A DNA stretch of 64,000 bases from Chionoecetes opilio. Its lineage: Eukaryota; Arthropoda; Malacostraca; Decapoda; Majidae. Each line of letters opens with the position of its first letter. Positions within the stretch are counted from its first letter, which is position 1. The notes beneath the pieces are model-generated. The model ran no database searches and was not told the origin of the DNA. It was given only the letters and a program-made list of their open reading frames with translations. The translations under genes and the position numbers were made by a program. This document shows, one piece after another, positions 1 through 11,639 of the stretch. The DNA is taken from positions 30,905 through 94,904 of the forward strand of contig JACEEZ010005964.1 in assembly GCA_016584305.1 (NCBI GenBank), read 5' to 3'.

Positions 1-36
<36 letters not shown>
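1..36. repeat. (AT)n microsatellite
   Basis: Uninterrupted AT dinucleotide tract at the window edge. AT-rich, non-coding sequence continues to about 70. Confidence 0.95.
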
Positions 37-38
<2 letters not shown>

Positions 39-419
39 ATTATAATATATAATATATATATATTATATAATATAATAATCCTTCATGTGTGGCCATTATA
101 CAATTAATAAGAGAATGAATGTTATATTGCATAATAGTTTTCGATGAATAAGCTGCAAGAAAGCTGAGTAATTTGAAGGTGTTCTTTGGAGGATAAAACT
201 TTTCTTGACTATATCTAGATGAAATTACATTTAGTCTTTGATTAAGCAACATCTTCCAACATTACACGCTCCTGTCAATATCGTTGATTCTAAGCAAAAA
301 TATATGAAAATTATAAATCCGGAAACATGTTGAGAGTTAGTTTGCTCAGTGATAGGAGCCACACAACACAATCATTCACCTTATCACACTGAGTAAAACT
401 GATAATTGACATGGTGTCC

Positions 420-545
420 ATATTATATGCATCTATATATATTATAGTCTATATAGATATCTAAGGTATATATATATAATATAATATATATATATATATA
501 TAGTATATATATAATATATTATTAATATTATTATATATAAGCAAT
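420..545. repeat. AT-rich low-complexity tract
   Basis: Degenerate TATA/ATAT sequence with almost no G or C. It has no coding character; reading frames crossing it are artefacts of composition. Confidence 0.9.
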
Positions 546-622
546 CAACAAAGTATAGATCGGAAAAATAATCGATAAACAATAGATGAATGAAATCATT
601 ATCCAATAATGGTCCTGCATAC

Positions 623-711
623 TGGCCGGCCACTTGCCTCTTCAGGTAACTAATATTCTGGCTCCTGTCATACTTCACCATGTTCTTCATCTTCGTCACC
701 CTCAGCAACGC
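623..711 (-). CDS. Putative internal exon, function unknown
   Basis: On the minus strand a pyrimidine-rich stretch ending in TGTAG precedes about 30 codons whose third positions are mostly G or C, within AT-rich surroundings. The peptide runs ALLRVTKMKNMVKYDRSQ and then NISYLKRQVAGQ. A GTATGC donor-like site follows at 622-617. Codon bias plus flanking splice-like signals suggest a real exon, but I do not recognise the family and no adjoining exon is visible. It could equally be a fragment of an old element. Confidence 0.3.
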
Positions 712-1429
712 CTACAGGAACAGATAACCTGTTTACAATGGCAGAGTTCAGTATCTGTGCCTTTTTTCAAAGTTTCAAATAATAATAAAAAAAAAAATGT
801 AATGGCCAAAACATCTCTTAATGTCTTTACTTGTGTGGATGTGTAACGCACTGTACTAGGTTATTTGGTCATCCTGAGGCTCCAGTATTGGAGTTATAGC
901 TTTGTTCTACATGAATAACCGAAATATGCCCGTTCTTGCAATTTTCAACAAACATAAGAATTCTAAATAATTTTGCTGTCATGCACACTCCCTGATAAAC
1001 TATTTATCATATTCATAAAGTGCATCTTGGCATCACACACTGTCTAAAGGAGTCCCTTTCTGCGGCAGTACATCTCAGAATCAGAGTTGCGTTCAGGTGT
1101 AGTGGCTAACTATATCGTATGGGGACTCACAAACAATGTTCATTTTATAATTTACCATATTCTTCATATAACAAACACAGACATGCACAAATAACGCAAA
1201 TCATGATCACAACAGTCATGTGAATCCTTTGCGATGTTTTCAGGTGGAGCATTAGTTAATTCGGCAGAATAATGCAGCTCTTATTCATGTAGCGTGTAGG
1301 CCAGGCAGTTTAGCTCCTCATTAACCGAAGAATGCATAAATGTATCTGGCGCACCTCACAACTTAATTACGTTCCAAGCGGAAGGTGCAGTGCTTAGTTT
1401 TGATAATGGGGTTAGTGGCATCAGTATAC
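712..1429. other. Intergenic or intronic, nothing recognised
   Basis: Moderately AT-rich, non-repetitive at the scale I can read, with no long reading frame and no RNA-like structure recognised. Confidence 0.6.
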
Positions 1430-2130
1430 CCGCCGGCAGCGGATGTCCGCGGACGTAGCGCGGACATGTATTCAGCGTCCATTTCGCATCCACAAGTGTC
1501 CGCTTTGTCCGTCTATAGTCCTATGTTCATCCGGGCTCGTCCGTGACACGTAAATGAAATATGGCACACGATGTTGTTGGATAAAGATTTTTATTAAGGT
1601 ACACTACGCATGATTTTGATGGTGAAAATATTTGAGAAGAAATTTACGGTTATTCGGACTTGACGGACGTGCAACGGACGTAAGCGCGGATGCCAATACA
1701 ACGTCCATTTGACATCCACAAGTGTCCGCTCTGTCCGTCTATAGTCCTATGGTCGTCCGTGACGCGTAAAAGAAATATAGAACACGATGTTATTGGATGA
1801 AAATTTATATTACGATACCATAATTTTGATTTTGAAAATTATACAGAAGAAATTTACGGTTATTCGGACATGACAGACGTGCAACGGACATAAGCGCGGA
1901 TGTCTATCCAGCGTCCATTTGACATCAACAGGTGTCTGCTCTGTCCGTCTATAGTCCTATGGTCGCCCGTGACGCTTAAAAAAATAGAGATCACGATGTT
2001 ATTGGATTAACATTTATATTACGGTAAACTACGCAGTATTTTGATATTGGAAAATTTTACTGAAGAAATTTACGGTACTCGGACATCCCGGACGTGCACT
2101 AGACGTAATTCTGTTCAGCATCCTTATGAC
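1430..2130. repeat. Tandem repeat, unit about 210-226 bp
   Basis: The block TCCGTCTATAGTCCTATG recurs with starts near 1508, 1734 and 1944, spacings of 226 and 210 bp. A second marker, GAAGAAATTTACGGT, recurs with similar spacing, as does an ACACGATGTTRTTGGAT-like block. A fourth unit is partial. Units are diverged by substitutions and short indels. This is a short satellite-like array. Confidence 0.85.
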
Positions 2131-3256
2131 GTCCCGCATTTTATGCTTGAAGAAGTATCCATAAGTTTAAAATTCAATTAACCTTTTTAAACTGCTGACG
2201 CAGGGCTTCCGTCAACCAGTCAGTGAACGTGGACATCCTCGATTTTTTCAATTTTTGACAAAATTTACACTTTCTGGTATCGTTAGCACGGCTCGAGTGG
2301 GCCGGCGTGTGCTTAGGGCGTGCGTCGAGTGTTTATTTTATTTAGATTGAGAGAGAGAGAAGAGAGAGAGGAGAGAAGGAGAGAGGAGGAGAGGATAGAG
2401 GAGAGAAGGCACGCGAACAAAGACACCCGAGCTTTCCAGGCAACGCATGGTCTTATTTGGAGCTAAATTATGCGGTGCGATGTTGTTCACAAATAGGGTG
2501 ATAAATGATTGGAAATGGATTGCAGTCATAGGGGAGTTAGTGCGAAGTCAATAGGGAGTTTTTAAAAGGTCTGTCTGGACCAGTCATGGATGGGAATGAA
2601 AGATGGAATAGGAAAGTGTAAGTTACGGAACTACCACTGGTCTCAGACATCACGACATCTTGTAGCTTTCCTTTTTTCTTATTTTCTTTGGTTCTTATAT
2701 TTCAGGAAGGGCTGAACAGGCGATAACTTTCGGAACTGGTAGGTTTTTCCTTGGTAATTGGTATAAAGCGTTCGTGGGAGGATACCCACTCCCCCCGAGC
2801 GGCGAGACAAGCAATAAACTAATAATTTTAGTCATCAGTAAGAAGTTGTCAGAGAAGGACGTGTCCCGCTCTCGCTTCTGTATCCCGAATTCCCTCTAGC
2901 CCCCTACCCGTCTCCATGTCTTCTCTATCGCACCTAGCCAAAGGATTATCTGCCTAGATAACAGATAAAGGTAAGCTAATCACTCAAAATCCGAGAATAT
3001 ACCAATTACTCTATTAATATAACACTAAATAAATGCCATTATGAGACTATGAATAATGAAATACGCATGAACAGTAAACAGGTGCAGGTCATTTGGTACT
3101 GAAGCGATTGGTACTGAGGTCAAGTGATCATCAATCAGTTCACTTCGTCCACGCGTCATATGGGACACAGGTTAATTTTGCCTCAAACCGTCTAGGCCAC
3201 GAGTCAATTGGGACCCAAATCGAACTGGCCACAGAGTCAGATAGGACCCAAAACCG
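2131..3256. other. Unannotated sequence with a GA-rich patch
   Basis: No gene recognised. Positions 2345-2405 are a purine tract of GAGA and GGAGA motifs. The remainder is ordinary AT-rich sequence. Confidence 0.6.
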
Positions 3257-3257
3257 G

Positions 3258-3293
<36 letters not shown>

Positions 3294-3460
3294 CCTGCCC
3301 GCCCGCACACACAAGCACATTCCGTTCCCAATCCTTTAGTCCCTACATCTCCCGTTTCACTCTCTCTCTCTCGCTCTCTCCTTCCCTCACTTTTCTCGCG
3401 CACACACACATACACGCAAAAAAAAAAATACGCACACATATACGCACACACACATACATG
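3257..3460. repeat. Cluster of (GA)n, (CT)n and (CA)n simple repeats
   Basis: A near-perfect GA tract at 3257-3291 is followed by a CT tract near 3358-3380 and CA/TACA tracts at 3402-3456. The open frames on both strands through this block are products of the low complexity. Confidence 0.9.
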
Positions 3461-4385
3461 AAAATGATTATAATATTGATGATGATTAAATTTACGAACA
3501 TTAATATCAAGTAATGGCGTCCCAGCCTCTGGCCCCTTTGCTTGGCTCAGTTCTTGCGGCTGGAACGTGGCGCGAGCTCAAAGGCTTTTAAAATACCTAG
3601 TCTACAGAAGTTACAGAGTCTACAGACAAGCACCGATGTTATTGTAAGCCGCAGTTTATTTAGCACTAATTAATTATTACGCTAATTACTCATTAAGGGC
3701 TTGTTCCTACGCAAAAAGTTGTTGCACAGACCACTTGTTTTGACGCACTCCTTAACATGTCAAATTTCAGCTCATCCGACAATATTTAACGAGTACGTTT
3801 TACTTTTTGGCTTAAACTTGGTTCCACTCCCCTTACTCGAATGGTTCTTATGGTAAGTAGCAGTTTCGCTGCATTTCGATCCTGCCAATTAATAGCAGTA
3901 ATAAATGATAGTAATCTGATAATAACACAATGATGGATAATAATCTATATCATGATGATAATGAAAGAATGAATAATGACAGTAATTGATAACAATAATG
4001 TTTACAATAATAATAATAATAAGGGCAACTGTAATATAGTGATAGTAATGAGATTTAATGATTTAACAACAATAGTGGTGGAATAATTATGTGAATGCTA
4101 TGATACTAAATTTATAATGAAACGGATAATGATTATATAGTAGTAATGATTATAATATGATAACAATTATACTAAAAATAATGATAATAATAATATATAT
4201 AATAACAATGATATTACTACTACTAATATTAATAAAACAATACGATAGTCATTAATGATAGATGATTCATTTGAAATATTTAATTTATGACGATGAATAT
4301 AAAAACAATGTTAATAATAAGAAACAAAGTATGAAATTAATGAAAATGTGTAACCTAATTGAATACTTATATTATATAAGTATTA
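3461..4385. other. AT-rich sequence with AAT/GAT low complexity
   Basis: From about 3890 to 4260 the sequence is dominated by AATAAT, GATAAT and TGATAG motifs. No coding or RNA feature is recognised. Confidence 0.7.
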
Positions 4386-4392
4386 GTGTGTA

Positions 4393-4432
<40 letters not shown>

Positions 4433-4452
4433 TGGTGTGTGTGTGTGTGTGT
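4386..4452. repeat. (GT)n microsatellite
   Basis: GT dinucleotide tract with a few TATG and GGTG interruptions. A second tract lies at 4758-4790. Confidence 0.95.
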
Positions 4453-4555
4453 TATTCATCTATTCCATCTTAGTTCTAGTTGTATTTAACAGGGCAATAG
4501 CAAATGCTCGTTGGCCCCGTCTCCATAACAAAAATTTTTATCATTCATCTTAGTG

Positions 4556-4756
4556 CTTTTGTGTTGGCCCGGAGCCAGCACCCCGGAGAGCAGGTCACAA
4601 ACCCCGGATAACACCCGGTAACTAGTCACTGCTGGGTGGACATGGGCTCGGGTTTAAGGAAACACCCATCTGTTTCCGCTCCGCCCGGGATCGAACCCGG
4701 GACTTCTTGCGGTGTGAACCGAGCGTGCTAACCACTTACACTACGGAGTACCCACG
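4556..4756 (-). mobile_element. tRNA-derived SINE, copy 1
   Basis: Read on the minus strand, the element opens with a tRNA-like head: an A-box-like GTAAGTGGTTAGCACGC and a strong B-box, GGTTCGATCCC, inside the palindrome CCCGGGTTCGATCCCGGG. A body follows containing CACCCAGCAGTGACTAG and GGTTTGTGACCTGC. The same body recurs at 4880-5070 and 10975-11195. It is not a functional tRNA gene, because no cloverleaf can be completed. The body resembles SINE sequence I associate with decapod crustaceans; that attribution is from memory and not verified. Confidence 0.75.
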
Positions 4757-4792
<36 letters not shown>

Positions 4793-4879
4793 TATCTATG
4801 GGCGTAGTTGTCTTGTAACAGGGCCTGAGCTACAACCCTCGTATGGACCCGTCTCAATATCATACATTTGTATCATTCA

Positions 4880-5070
4880 TCCTTAGTGTTCGTGTTGGGG
4901 GAAGCCACCACCGCGGGGCGGGTCACAAACCCCCGGCTAAAACCCGTACCCATTCACTGCTGGGTGGACAGGGCTCGGGTTTTAAGAAGACCGCCCGTCT
5001 GTCTTCGCTTCTCGCCGGACGAACCCGGGACTTCGCCGTTTGTGAACCGAGTGTGCTACCACTATAACAA
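4880..5070 (-). mobile_element. tRNA-derived SINE, copy 2
   Basis: Same order of blocks as copy 1 (GGGTCACAAACCCCCGG, CACTGCTGGGTGGACAGG, CGAACCCGGGACTTCG on the plus strand). The tRNA-like head on the minus strand is partly degraded, with a recognisable B-box core CGGGTTCG. Confidence 0.7.
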
Positions 5071-5093
5071 AATAGCATATCTTATAATAATAT

Positions 5094-5240
5094 AAGCGAA
5101 GTATGTGTGGTGTGTCTGTCTGTCTGTCTGTGTGTTGGCCTATAGGTTCCGCCCCCCTTGCGGGGGGAATCCCATCATATCGCACATTTTTGGAACCGGT
5201 TGAACCAGGGAGTTTTTTTTAAGCCTACTTCTGAAATTGA
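5094..5240 (+). repeat. Dispersed repeat X (TCTG-tract / AGGTTCCGCCCCC)
   Basis: A block with TATAAGCGAAG, a TCTG tetranucleotide run, TATAGGTTCCGCCCCC, ATTTTTGGAACCGGTTGA and AAGCCTACTT. The same ordered blocks recur in error-rich form near 52020-52190, 52350-52500 and 52985-53130, so this is a dispersed family. Coding potential is not evident. Confidence 0.7.
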
Positions 5241-5581
5241 CCGATCACTTTTTTTATCTTTTGTTAGCAGCCTCTTAGCGATAATTGGTGAAAAAAAGTG
5301 GGTTTGTGAGAATGGCCCGTTTGACTCACATCTAAAACCGGAGTATTATGAAGCTTTGGGTGCAATAATAGCTACATATCACTGTACTCATATTCCTTTT
5401 TTTGCTGAGAAATGCACCATAAATTTATATATGATTTTTTCTGGCCAAAATATCCAAGACACGGGACCGGAACTCGCTGTGATTGGTTGTGACGTAGTAA
5501 GTCGCAGACTCAGATCTCGCCTGCTTCATCTGATCGGCTGTTTTTGCTCAGCAGAGACTCGCATACTACTATGCATTCAAC

Positions 5582-5779
5582 ATGTCCCAGACAAAGAACA
5601 TATTATGCCCTTGTTTTGTGCTATGTGCAAAAACACCACAATTAACGCTCCAGAGCAGTGTGTTCATAACTATGCCTAAAGACAAGAAAAAGAGGAAACA
5701 GTGGTGGATGTCTGCAAAGCGTGATTTCTCGATGAAGGAAAATTCATACTATTGCTGTGAAGACCATTTTGATGTATGT
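5582..5779 (+). CDS. THAP zinc-finger exon, copy 1
   Basis: About 66 codons with THAP (C2CH DNA-binding) character: an N-terminal cysteine cluster (CPCFVLCAK), a hydrophobic/proline turn VFITMPKDKKKRKQWW with the conserved tryptophan, and the terminal CCEDHF matching the family's C-x2-H-F. The spacing of the first cysteines is slightly off, so an indel may be present. GTATGTATG directly after HFD is a plausible 5' splice site, making this a first coding exon. THAP domains bind DNA and form the N-terminus of P-element, Kolobok and some host regulators. The exon is repeated at 12120-12318 in a mobile context, so a transposon-encoded protein is more likely than a host factor. No transposase catalytic exon was found downstream. 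Confidence 0.6.
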
Positions 5780-6252
5780 ATGTACTTGTGCATGGATAAG
5801 TAACTTGCAAATATATGTAGCTGTGGGGCTTTAGCTGAGCTGTGATAAGTTGCGGGAGTAGTATGCAGTATGCAAGGCTTTTGAGGTAGGGATGAGACAG
5901 GCTGGGTTTTTCATGTTAAGTATACAACACGCAGTGAGTTACGTAAAATTCTAGAGTCCTTTCCCGCCCTAATTAGAGTGTTTTTCCTCCAGACCTTCAC
6001 AGATCCTTCAGATACCTCTAAACTGTAATTATAAAGTGGGGGGGAGATGCCCCCTTCACCCCCCTCCCCTCCTTAACGACCCCCATGGACCCTCAAAAAT
6101 ATAATATGTTTAATGTTACTAATCTAACTCTCACTATAACCTAACCTAACCTTATCTCAATAATAACCTCATAGCGAGACCCATAAAAAAATAATTACTA
6201 ACCTAACCTTGTAAAATTATAGTTTTATTTTACTAACCTAACTAACCTTACT

Positions 6253-6833
6253 AACTTGCATTACCCCTACTGCAAGATGACCAGTAATCCTCCTTCAAGT
6301 GATGTAGTAGGTATTCACTGTGTTTGTGAATATGTAAGTTGTAGTTTATAAGGAAAAAGTGGATAGACAGAGATAAGTGGCCCGTGACACCAGAAAGTGA
6401 TGACTTCTGGGATCGGCATTCTTATAGGGAGCTTAAATGAACCTGCAATGACATGTACAGCTAGACAGATAGACGAACTCATAGAGGAACAGGTAGAAAT
6501 GTATGGTTAGTAAAGGTTGTAGTGGTGAGTAGAGTGACGAAGGGTGTATGTTTTGCTTATGTGGGGAAAGAAAGCCATACATTTCTACCTGTTCCTCTAT
6601 GAGTTCGTCTATCTGTCTAGCTTTACATGTCATTGCAGGTTCATTTAAGCTCCCTATAAGGAATGCCGATCCCAGAAGTCATCACTTGTCAGGTGTCACG
6701 GGCCACTTATCTCTGTCTATCCACTTTTTCCTTATAAACTACAACTTACATATTCACAAACACAGTGAATACCTACTACATCACTTGAAGGAGGATTACT
6801 GGTCATCTTGCGGTAGTAGGAGTAATGCAAGTT
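6253..6833. mobile_element. Foldback (hairpin) element with ~255 bp arms, copy 1
   Basis: Positions 6253-6506 and 6575-6833 are reverse complements with only scattered indels, separated by a 68 bp loop. The outer ends are AACTTGCATTAC and its complement; the inner ends are AAATGTATGG and CCATACATTT. Reading frames on either strand here are mirror images of each other. No transposase is encoded. Flanks are rich in CTAACC. The second copy is at 12792-13372. Confidence 0.9.
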
Positions 6834-7074
6834 GGTGTATTAGTAGGTAGTACATATAGGTAGCGGCCGCTTCACAGCTGTTTTGCTCTGTTGTCTTCGC
6901 TAGTGACGTTACAACATGGCGCCAGTCGTTTTAGAGCGTATAAATTTTCCTGTACTTAAATTGGCTGTATCATCAAAAATACTGTTGACATTGAAAAATC
7001 AACATCACTGCCCAACTATATGAGGCTTGAAGATGTCAAATCAATCCTTACCTCAAGTAGAGTAAACGGGTCCA

Positions 7075-7610
7075 TTATTGCGTATTTTTGTTGTTCCAGA
7101 ATTTAAAATAGCTTCGATATGACGTAGCTTGTTTAAGGTCAAGCCAACGCCGTGTGTTTGGACACGTATTTGTAGGATTATAATTAGTTTTGTTTTAAAT
7201 CCGGAAAAGCAATATGGATGGAAAAAAATTTCGTGTTGTTATTGTTCCAGAAATGACAATATCTTCGGTATGACGTAGCTTGTTTAAGCACGCCTGAGAT
7301 CTTAAACCTACGTATGTTTGTAGGTGACGTATGATGAGAAATTGGAAATAGTTATAATGAGAAAAAGAAAAATAGTAATATTAAATGATTTTTGTTTGTG
7401 TTTTTACAGAGAATATATTTCTTTAGGTATTACTTAGCTTGTTTAAGGTCACAGGCGTGCTTAAACCGTGCTTAAACCTACGTAAAATTGTAGGCCACGT
7501 ATCAGCAGAAAATAATAGTTTGAGTATAGGCAAAAATAGCGAATTTTTTTATCTGCCAGCCAGCAATTATAAGTTGTGAACTATGACGTAGTTACAGCAA
7601 TATAGTAGAG
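7075..7610 (+). repeat. Tandem repeat, unit ~155 bp, TGACGTAGCTTGTTTAAG core
   Basis: The core TGACGTAGCTTGTTTAAG (or a close variant) occurs at about 7120, 7271, 7431 and 7584, spacings 151, 160 and 153 bp. Each is preceded by a TTCCAGAA-like block and followed by CCTACGTA..TTTGTAGG. The array is repeated in the copy at 13600-14130 and, in reverse complement, near 55805-56580. Confidence 0.75.
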
Positions 7611-7829
7611 CGTGAATTATTGAACAAATAGTTGTAATAATTAATTTGGAGTCTTCCAAGTGACCTAGCGGTTCCCTTCGACACTCATTAAGTTTTTTTA
7701 ACGGAGAACTTTCGCCATTAGCTCTATCGTAACTCCGGCATGCAGTTAACACCTAATTACAGCCCCATTTCGATTGTTGAAATGTGATGAAGTTGATTAT
7801 TTTATTTGTAACAAAGTGTCGGCCTCTTC

Positions 7830-8056
7830 TTGTCCAGTGACCCCGCTGTGGGGAGTCACCTTGTCGTGGTGGCGGGGCTTGAAGCGTGGTCGATGGCGCC
7901 ACCTACTCTGGCGGCCTGCTTGCCATTGTTGGGTTCGGTGGCCGTCGGCCTCGTGGACCAAGCAAGCGCCCCCCCTTCGTCACTGGGAGGTGGAGCCTTC
8001 CGGTGATGTCGCCTTTATGCTTCCTCCCCCTTTCTCTCCTTTCTAGGCGATCAGGG
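7830..8056 (+). mobile_element. LINE 5' end fragment with target duplication
   Basis: TTGTCCAGTGA at 7830-7840 is the 11 bp target copy, followed from 7841 by CCCCGCTGTGGGGAGTCACC, the same 5' start as the LINE at 14368. Homology to the LINE 5' region ends near 8056, where sequence quality collapses. Confidence 0.8.
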
Positions 8057-8230
8057 AAAACCCTCCGTTCCGCGCCTTTTTTTTTAAATTACCCGCCCCC
8101 CGGGGGCCCGTGGTGGCTGTTTAATTTACCGNTCCAGGTGAAATTCCTCTATATACTTACCTAAGGGGGAAAGGGGCCAGCTTAGGAAAGGAAACATATC
8201 AAAAAAAAAAAAAAAAAAAAAAAAATTGTA
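8057..8230. other. Low-quality junction with N and poly-A
   Basis: Homopolymer-expanded sequence with a single N at 8132 and a 25-base A run at 8201-8225. It lies where the LINE copy is broken off, so a misjoin is likely. Confidence 0.7.
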
Positions 8231-10500
8231 CTATGATAAATGTTGCCAGTTTCTTGATATTAATGGAATGCAACAGATTTAGCAACTTATTTGGAAGACT
8301 GCTGAGAGTTAACTGCTTCAGAGATTTTTTTCGACTCGGTACCATCAGTATGTAAAAGTACATTTATAAGAAAAATAATGAATCCTGTAATAGTTCACGT
8401 ACACGGCAAGACAAAAATGTATGGCTACAACAAACCTTGCAAGCTATTTGGACTAGAAAACTGGGGTTTAATCATGGATTTGGGAGTCATTCCATTACGG
8501 TAATTTTAGTGAGTTACACAAGTTATAACGCCAGAAAAGTTCCACTATGCATTCCCTTTATTTACATATATGAATGGAATGTATTGTGCCGGTAGTTGCA
8601 CTTTGTTTTAGCTTTCTTGCGTGCTCCCTCAGACAAGGATTCTATGAATGGTACATGTCAGAAGAAAATAAAAAGAAAGGCCTGACTTTTTCACTAAATG
8701 GGACTACTATAAAAAATGATGAGTGGGGTAGGGGCAGACTAAAGTAAGTGGTAAGAGCTCATTTCTTCTTATCTATGACTGTAAGGAAGGTTGCACTATA
8801 GAAGGGCCCCATGGCATAAATTTAAAACCAATTCTCCCTTGTATATCTTGTATGTTTCCCCAAAAAATACACCAGTGCATAAGGTTATTTTACACTTAGA
8901 GTAAAGAAAGCCAAACAGGGAGGCCATCCTAAACAATGGTAGAAATGACGCGGAAAACCATTCACAGCGGTTCTATAATTGTTTGTTATAAAAATCCAAA
9001 CCACGTTTATATTATTATTTATTATTTGTAACGGTCTTATAGCAGACACCGCAAAGAAAGCAATGTTGACAAACTGCGATGCAAGGCCTAACATGCAACA
9101 GGTATTAAGTGATGAGGCATGTGATTGGATGAGATACTCAAAATCATTGAACCCCCCACCACAAAGAACTTATGTCAACAATAGCTTATGAAACAATGAT
9201 TTAAGTTTGAATATGTTTATTTCTTTTGCAAATGCCCTACAAGCTATGCCCATCAACAGGCTTGAAACTATAATGCTTCAGAACAAGCCCTCAACATAAT
9301 AACTATCTACTTATATGAGCCAATACCATTCTCTGACTAAAAAGACCCTCGAGAAGATTATGCTGTAAGAGAAGACTTCAGGAACACAAATCTGTACTAA
9401 TGTTCGACAGGACTTTATTGTGCCGATGAATCTTTATGCCTACACAAAGAACGTGAAGGGGCAGGATTCGCTCAACCACTCCAGAATTTAAACCCAACTA
9501 AACCATCACTTTTCTGTATTCATTGACCTTCGGAAAGAGATAGGGATGAATTATGTTGAGAAAGTTTATTCTAGACAAATTGTTTTAAAAATCAAAAGTG
9601 CGAACTATGAAATATTTACCGCGGAGCAATTGCTGCAAGCAACCCTCTGCCCACGCCGTGTCCTCTTTACGGCCTTCCCCGTCTGGCGATGGTACCTTTC
9701 CTGGTGGCCGTTATCAGTGCCTTCCACGTGGTGGTCCAGCCACCCAACACCCCTAGCGGCAGGGAGGCACTTGCTGCTCTCTGAAAGATGAGGAGTGCTA
9801 ACTATTGATTGTAATAATGTTACAGTCCTAGTCAGGAAGAAGGTTAAAGATATGGCAATCACTTTGCAGTGGGTTAACAGTATAATGTAATGTACCAATG
9901 ATAATGACAAATGATAGTGCAGAGCAATAGAAGAAAAGCTCTTAAATCTGATACCATTCATTACTGTACTGTCTCCATATGTTTTCTTCATAGTGGTTAA
10001 CGGCTGCTTTCATTAACCATTACACTTTGGAAAATACCTAAGTAGAACCTATATAGCACCTAAGTACACAAACCCTGTCAAGGTCTTGAAGAACAAGAGA
10101 GCCATTGTATCATTATTTATTTGGCCAATAACCGGGTTAGCGATCCTCGCAGCTATGGTTGTTCAAACGATTGGGCGCATAACACACAGTTAAAACAGAG
10201 GTTTCTCTTATCCTGACCATAGCAGAATGAGTTGGTTCAACTCCACACTGCACTCCTGTACCTACTCTTACACGCTCAACAAGGAATATGTGTGAAATGA
10301 TGAGGTCAAATGTCTCTGACCTCAATGATCGGAATCAAACTATTTCCAACATATTGACCACCATCATGATAGACAAAGTCCTTACGTTCCCGTCACACAT
10401 ACACGACTCAAGGGGCACCGAAGCGACGTCTCAAGGTCCTAACGGGCTTTTTCATCCAATCGTCCCCTTGTAAAGTTGCACGACTAGGTTAGAGGACATT
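8231..10500. other. Unannotated sequence, one possible exon
   Basis: AT-rich, no repeat shared with the rest of the window that I could find. One stretch, 9620-9784 plus, has GC-rich third codon positions and encodes a hydrophobic segment (AMVPFLVAVISAFHVVV) before a stop at 9782. It could be an exon or chance, and no splice partner was found. Otherwise nothing is recognised. Confidence 0.5.
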
Positions 10501-11639
10501 AGCGTGTTCGTGAGCGTTGGGTACGGGAATCGTCGGAGCCACCGTTTAATTTCTTTATTGCGCGCGTAAAAAACTATCGTGGCCCGCCTCACGACTTTTC
10601 AAAAGCGTGTGCACAGTCGGGAGTGTCGGTAGGTCGGGTCATGTGAAGTAGTCACTTAAGCCCCTTTTTTTTCACACATTCTAGAGTAGCAAGCCGAGTA
10701 GCGCCGAATCCAAAATTGGCGTCCTACTCGTGTGAGAAAGGCGACACTGACACCCAAACACTGGTTTATCGGTAGTTTTCGTGTACCAAGCACGAATTAG
10801 TACGACTTTGCTAAGAGTTTGTACGCATGTACGATGTGTTCGCAAGAGTTGCTATGAGTCGTTTACGAGTTTGCTAACAAATTGCAAAGAGTTTGCTACG
10901 TGAGTTGTACGACCGGTGGCTGACTGGACTGATCTGTGAGGGACAATCGTTATATCGAGTGAGTACAGGGGCGTCATCATTGCACCTCAACCCGGGAGGC
11001 TGGCACGTCACAAACCCCCGGGGCTATCACCCGGATACCCATTTCATACTGGCCGTGGACAGGGGCTCGGGTGTTTTAAATGAAGACCGGCCAAGTTTTT
11101 GGTCCGCCGTGGATCCAAAACCGGCGACTTCGCCCTCACCAAACAGGTTGTTGAACGAGCTGTGCTAAATCAGTACACTGCGGAGCAACCGTCATACGTC
11201 ATACTTGAGGCATACGAATAGGCGTGAGTCGCTCCGATAAATGACGAGCCGCCGACGAGTGGATACTAGTTAGTTACGACTGGATACGCATCGCCTATAC
11301 GCATATACCAAAAAGTCGCGACGTTGCTGCGGACAGATTTTTACCATGCCCCAAAATTCAGGCCCTCGCGCTATACCAAGACACCCGCGCAATATGCCAC
11401 GTCTCTCACCTTACTGATAGTATTGATGGGGCGCGACTTTCATGAGTTACCATACGAGTGCGCCCCACGTGTTTTTCGGCCCGAGTCACAAGTCGCCAAT
11501 ATCGGCCACGCTACTCTAGAATGTGTGTGAAAGGGGTTCAGATCAACTGATGCGTTGTGACTACATCGTAAGTGTCGCTGATGAGTCGCCGACAAGTTTT
11601 TGTTTTATTTTATACGTTGAAATCAGTGTCCCACGCCGC
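10501..11639. other. GC-richer repeat-flank region with degraded SINE
   Basis: Many imperfect GAGTTTGCTA and ACGAGT words between 10780 and 11300, with no long frame. A degraded SINE lies at 10975-11195. Confidence 0.5.
10975..11195 (-). mobile_element. tRNA-derived SINE, copy 3 (degraded)
   Basis: Plus-strand blocks GTCACAAACCCCCGGGGC, GGACAGGGGCTCGGGTG and AAGACCGGCCAAG match copies 1 and 2 in order. The tRNA-like head at its right end (minus strand) is diverged, and the B-box is barely recognisable. Confidence 0.65.

Larger units (their letters stand above)
5290..8056 (+). repeat. Duplicated ~2.75 kb segment, copy 1
   Basis: Collinear and same orientation with 11840-14590. Contents in order: a THAP-coding exon, a G/C-rich tract (TGGGGGGGAGATGCCCCC), CCTAACC-rich sequence, a 581 bp hairpin element, a ~155 bp tandem repeat, and the first ~215 bp of the LINE that is complete in copy 2. 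Differences between copies are mostly one-base indels, which fits noisy reads as well as true divergence. The copy breaks at about 8056 into low-quality sequence containing an N. Confidence 0.85.

Noticed and set aside
3093..3461. Overlapping open frames on both strands through the GA/CT/CA repeats
   Set aside because: Amino-acid content is only RE, LS and HT repeats dictated by dinucleotide repeats; no family resemblance.
4680..4760. A tRNA gene on the minus strand
   Set aside because: A- and B-box-like sequences exist, but no acceptor stem or complete cloverleaf can be formed, and the same body recurs in two more SINE copies.
6433..6850. Two proteins of 66 and 100 residues within the hairpin element
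   Set aside because: They lie on opposite arms of the palindrome and partly mirror each other; no codon bias or known domain.
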